Below are positions 7,083 through 8,854 of a DNA stretch of 8,854 bases, one piece after another. A program made the translations under genes and the position numbers. The stretch comes from Actinomycetes bacterium. GTDB taxonomy: Bacteria > Actinomycetota > Actinomycetes > Actinomycetales > Beutenbergiaceae. Position 1 is the stretch's first letter. Every line of letters starts with the position of its first letter. The notes below the pieces were generated by a model, which saw nothing but the letters and a program-made list of their open reading frames with translations, was not told the origin of the DNA and made no database searches. Where the stretch lies: contig JAJYRV010000065.1 of NCBI GenBank assembly GCA_021793935.1, positions 1-8,854 on the forward strand, in the 5' to 3' direction.

Positions 7083-7088
7083 TACTAT
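7083..7088 (+). promoter_or_regulatory. Candidate -10 box for whiB
   Basis: TACTAT matches four of six positions of the TATAAT consensus and would give a leader of about 45-50 nt. No convincing -35 lies 17 nt upstream. An alternative pair, TTGTCC (7050-7055) and TACCTT (7073-7078) with 17 nt between, is equally possible. Confidence 0.3.
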
Positions 7089-7129
7089 ACGACGGTTTCG
7101 TAAGGGCGCGAAACTTATTTTCTCTCGGG

Positions 7130-7137
7130 GGAGGGAG
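7130..7137 (+). promoter_or_regulatory. Strong ribosome binding site of whiB
   Basis: The purine run GGAGGGAG sits 4-7 nt before the ATG at 7142. It decides the start against an in-frame upstream ATG at 6980, which has no such sequence. Confidence 0.8.
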
Positions 7138-7141
7138 ACCT

Positions 7142-7480
7142 ATGAATCCTTTAGTGGACCAAAGTTGGACAGCACAAGCAGCTTGCGCAGCCCAAGATCC
7201 AGATGACCTGTTCGTGCGCGGCGCCGCTCAACGGCAGGCGAGGGAAATTTGCTTCACCTGCCCAGTCCGACTCGAATGCCTCATTGATGCGCTCGATAAC
7301 CGAATCCAGTTTGGGGTTTGGGGCGGGCTCACGGAACGGGAACGCCGCGCGTTGCTGCGCCGGGCCCCCAGCGTTGAATCCTGGCGAGACACCTTAGCGG
7401 AAATGGATCGCGATTCGATCAATGAGCTCATTTACCAGCGATGGCCGGTGGGTGGGAAAGCGAAGTCCGCGAAGAGGTAG
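7142..7480 (+). CDS. whiB4: WhiB-family iron-sulfur regulator (WhiB4-like by position)
   Basis: A 112-residue protein, the usual size for this family. The four cluster-ligand cysteines are Cys15, Cys37, Cys40 and Cys46 (spacing C-x21-C-x2-C-x5-C), followed by the family turn motif GVWGG (58-62) and a basic C-terminus ending in GGKAKSAKR that could contact DNA. WhiB proteins bind a 4Fe-4S cluster sensitive to oxygen or nitric oxide and act in transcription, many through the principal sigma factor. The whiB4 label rests on synteny: divergent from a PonA2-like gene and near ridA-like and crp genes, as in M. tuberculosis, where WhiB4 is a redox regulator. The family is certain; the subgroup is not. 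The strong ribosome binding site and the long upstream region suggest regulated expression. Confidence 0.93.
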   Translation: MNPLVDQSWTAQAACAAQDPDDLFVRGAAQRQAREICFTCPVRLECLIDALDNRIQFGVWGGLTERERRALLRRAPSVESWRDTLAEMDRDSINELIYQRWPVGGKAKSAKR

Positions 7481-7502
7481 CCCCATAAAGGACTTAGCGC
7501 CG

Positions 7503-7508
7503 TAAACT
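7503..7508 (+). promoter_or_regulatory. Possible -10 box of a leaderless transcript
   Basis: TAAACT lies 6 nt before the ATG at 7515. No Shine-Dalgarno sequence is at a usable distance; the nearest purine-rich stretch, AAAGGA, is over 20 nt away. This would start a leaderless message for the DUF4177-like and RidA-like genes. The -35 region is not recognisable. Confidence 0.4.
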
Positions 7509-7514
7509 ACTCGT

Positions 7515-7670
7515 ATGACTAAATGGGAATATGTAACCGTTCCGTTGATTATTCACAACACGAAAGCGATCCTCGATAATTGGGGTTCGGAAGGCTGGGA
7601 ACTGGTCTCGGTGGTCACCGGGCCGGACGGTAACGGCCTCGTTGCGTACATGAAGCGGCCCGTGGAATGA
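7515..7670 (+). CDS. Small DUF4177-like protein, 51 residues
   Basis: This is a short open frame of 51 codons plus stop, starting MTKWEYVTVPLI and ending AYMKRPVE. The pattern WEYxxV, then WGxEGWELVSVV, then a short turn and a final strand of about six residues resembles the DUF4177 family of small proteins of unknown function. A counterpart of similar size sits beside the ridA-like gene in mycobacteria (Rv3678A, from memory). It has no signal peptide or membrane segment, so it is cytoplasmic. It starts 35 nt after whiB, and its stop overlaps the next start (ATGA at 7667-7670), so it is translated together with the RidA-family protein. No function is known; the overlap suggests the two products are needed together. 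Confidence 0.85.
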   Translation: MTKWEYVTVPLIIHNTKAILDNWGSEGWELVSVVTGPDGNGLVAYMKRPVE

Positions 7671-8119
7671 GTGTTGAGCGGCGTTTAGACGAATTGGGGA
7701 TCACGCTGCCCGAGGTGGCGGTGCCCGTAGCGAATTACGTGCCCGCGATCCGCAGCGGGAACTATATCTACACCTCCGGGCAGCTCCCGCTCGTCGGTGG
7801 CGAGTTGACGGCGACGGGTCAGTTAGGCTCCGGGGCCTCTGTTGACGAGGCCGCAGCTGCTGCCCGTACTTGTGCCCTCAATGCGATCGCGGCTGCAGCC
7901 GCGGTTGCCGGCGGAGTGGACAATCTCGCACGTGCCGTGAAGGTCACGGGCTTCGTCTCCTCCGCAGCGGACTTTTTCTCGCACCCGCAGGTCGTTAACG
8001 GAGCATCCGACCTGCTTGCCGAGGTGTTCGGTTCCCCGCACGCGCGTTCCGCGGTGGGCGTGGCTGCGCTGCCCCTGGATGCTTCTGTTGAAGTCGAAGT
8101 TGTTTTCGAACTTGCCTAA
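7667..8119 (+). CDS. RidA/YjgF/UK114-family protein
   Basis: A 150-residue protein of the RidA superfamily, slightly longer than E. coli RidA (about 128 residues) because of an N-terminal extension containing LGITLPE, typical of the YjgF-like subgroup found in actinobacteria. The core shows YTSGQLPL (35-42), the alpha-helical stretch with CALNAIAAAAA (69-79), and the conserved end with HARSAVGVAALPL (125-137) followed by VEVEVVFEL. Arg127 aligns with the arginine that binds the substrate carboxylate in enamine/imine deaminases (Arg105 in E. coli RidA). True RidA hydrolyses reactive 2-aminoacrylate from pyridoxal-phosphate enzymes; members of this subgroup may act on other substrates, so I give no gene name. 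It overlaps the small upstream gene by 4 nt, with only a weak ribosome binding site of its own. It converges on crp across a terminator. Confidence 0.9.
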   Translation: MSVERRLDELGITLPEVAVPVANYVPAIRSGNYIYTSGQLPLVGGELTATGQLGSGASVDEAAAAARTCALNAIAAAAAVAGGVDNLARAVKVTGFVSSAADFFSHPQVVNGASDLLAEVFGSPHARSAVGVAALPLDASVEVEVVFELA

Positions 8120-8160
8120 CGGCGGCTCGTAGCTCGCATAAAGGGCGGGTTCGCACATAG

Positions 8161-8200
8161 AAATTGCCCTGAGGCGATGGTCATCACCGCCTCAGGGCAA
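8161..8200 (-). terminator. Strong terminator hairpin between ridA-like gene and crp
   Basis: Arms 8164-8176 and 8188-8200 are a perfect 13-bp inverted repeat. On the minus strand the stem extends by a G-U wobble and two more pairs to 16 bp with a 5-nt loop, and is followed by TTTCTATG. On the plus strand the wobble becomes an A-C mismatch and the downstream sequence is AATCTA. It therefore best serves the minus-strand crp transcript, but it lies between convergent genes and may stop both. Confidence 0.75.
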
Positions 8201-8205
8201 ATCTA

Positions 8206-8244
8206 TGCCTTCCGCGGGCCGGGCAACCCGCCCGCAAGAAGGCA
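8206..8244. repeat. Second hairpin next to the crp stop codon
   Basis: Outer arms TGCCTTC (8206-8212) and GAAGGCA (8238-8244) enclose inner stems GCGGG/CCCGC and CGGG/CCCG around a CAA loop, with a small internal loop and one bulged C. It is a stable composite hairpin, 14 nt past the crp stop on the minus strand, and lacks a T-run on either side. Confidence 0.6.
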
Positions 8245-8258
8245 AAGTGGCAGGCGCG

Positions 8259-8854
8259 TTAGCGCGCGCGCCGGCGGAGTTTGGGAATGTCGAGCAGGAT
8301 CACTGAACGGCCATCCAATTGAAGCCATCCGCGGGAGGAGAACTCTGCCAACGCCTTGTTCACGGTTTCCCGAGTGGCGCCGACCAGTTGCGCGAGTTCC
8401 TCTTGGGTCAGGTCATGGGTGACCCGCAATCCGCGTTCGGTCTGCTGCCCGAAGCGGGCGCCGAGCTCCAGGAGTGAGCGGGCGACCCGGCCTGGCACGT
8501 CGGAGAAAATCAGATCCGAGACTTTATCGTTCGTGCGGCGCAGGCGAATTGCGAGCGAGCGCAACAAGTGCTGGGATATCTCGGGCCGGGCATCGAGCAC
8601 GCGTAGGAGATCAGTGTGCTGGAGTTCCACCACCACCGTCTTTGCGAGAGCGGTAGCCGTGGCCGTCCGCGGGCCCGGGTCGTAGAGCGAGACTTCGCCG
8701 AGGATCTCGCCAGGGCCGAGAATGGCCAGGAGGTGCTCGCGACCGTCGGGTGCAGTGTGTCCTAATTTCACCTTGCCCGCTCCGATGACGTACAGCCGGT
8801 CACCGGGGGTGCCTTCACGGAAAATCTCTTCTCCACGGCGATAGGTGGACTCTT
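8259..8854 (-). CDS. crp: Crp/GlxR-type cAMP receptor transcription regulator, N-terminus outside window
   Basis: The minus-strand frame runs to the window edge with 197 residues visible; a GTG at 8771 is internal, not the start. Compared with M. tuberculosis Crp (224 residues), about 30 N-terminal residues are missing. The nucleotide-binding domain shows GEEIFREGTPGDRLYVIGAG and the phosphate-binding cassette GEVSLYDPGPRTATA, with the Glu and Arg that contact cAMP. The central helix RLRRTNDKVSDLIF keeps the Thr equivalent to E. coli Thr127 and has Asn where E. coli has Ser128, as in actinobacterial Crp/GlxR. The helix-turn-helix is TQEELAQLVGATRETVNKAL, and the C-terminus ends in basic residues. 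It should be a dimeric cytoplasmic regulator binding sites close to TGTGA-N6-TCACA. It converges with the ridA-like gene and ends before two hairpins. Confidence 0.93.
   Translation of the reverse strand, partial: ESTYRRGEEIFREGTPGDRLYVIGAGKVKLGHTAPDGREHLLAILGPGEILGEVSLYDPGPRTATATALAKTVVVELQHTDLLRVLDARPEISQHLLRSLAIRLRRTNDKVSDLIFSDVPGRVARSLLELGARFGQQTERGLRVTHDLTQEELAQLVGATRETVNKALAEFSSRGWLQLDGRSVILLDIPKLRRRAR

Larger units (their letters stand above)
6867..7141. other. Divergent ponA-whiB intergenic region
   Basis: These 275 bases hold no convincing gene. Two open frames that cross them begin at ATGs without ribosome binding sites. The region contains the likely ponA promoter near its left edge, two inverted repeats in the middle (6988-7014 and 7032-7043), and a candidate whiB promoter and strong ribosome binding site on the right. 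The centre is visibly richer in A and T than the flanking genes. Confidence 0.7.

Noticed and set aside
6980..7141. 54-residue N-terminal extension of WhiB
   Set aside because: No ribosome binding site at 6980, whereas a strong one precedes 7142. WhiB proteins are normally about 80-120 residues.
8259..8771. Crp starting at the GTG at 8771
   Set aside because: The upstream frame to the window edge encodes the first part of the cyclic-nucleotide domain (FREGTPGD, LYVIG), so the true start is outside the window.

Overview
This window is high-GC DNA from an actinobacterium. The WhiB-family protein, a GlxR/Crp-type regulator, a class A penicillin-binding protein with a PASTA domain and a caa3_CtaG copper protein all point to this phylum. 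From position 3400 to the right end, gene order and strand match the crp / ridA-like / DUF4177-like / whiB4 / ponA2 / metallophosphoesterase block I recall from Mycobacterium tuberculosis (around Rv3676-Rv3683). I cannot assign a genus.

Left part (1-3346, + strand): the 3' portion of a copper/cytochrome-oxidase-assembly membrane protein (CtaG domain, probably the second half of a CopD-CtaG fusion). It overlaps by 8 nt a complete Cu(+)-type P1B ATPase (copA-like). Together they form a copper-handling operon that begins outside the window.

Middle (3347-6866, - strand): a terminator, tRNA-Pro(CGG) with an encoded CCA, a membrane-anchored metallophosphoesterase, and a bifunctional PASTA-containing penicillin-binding protein. 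The phosphoesterase start overlaps the penicillin-binding protein stop (GTGA), so these two are a translationally coupled pair.

Right part: a 275-bp divergent intergenic region (6867-7141) with two inverted repeats leads into a whiB gene. It is followed by a 51-residue DUF4177-like gene with a probable leaderless start, which overlaps a RidA-family gene by 4 nt (ATGA). Converging on these from the right edge is a Crp/GlxR-type cAMP receptor protein gene, cut by the window end. A strong terminator hairpin and a second, unexplained hairpin separate the two converging units.

The genes are envelope synthesis (penicillin-binding protein, phosphoesterase), redox and cAMP regulation (WhiB, Crp), metabolite-damage control (RidA) and copper homeostasis. 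I found no CRISPR array, insertion sequence, integrase, toxin-antitoxin pair or defence module. Most of the window is conserved chromosomal backbone. The more interesting signals are small: leaderless starts, inverted repeats around the tRNA and whiB promoters, a hexamer repeat encoding a Lys-Asp tail, motif substitutions in two enzymes, and a trimmed version of the whiB4-crp gene block.
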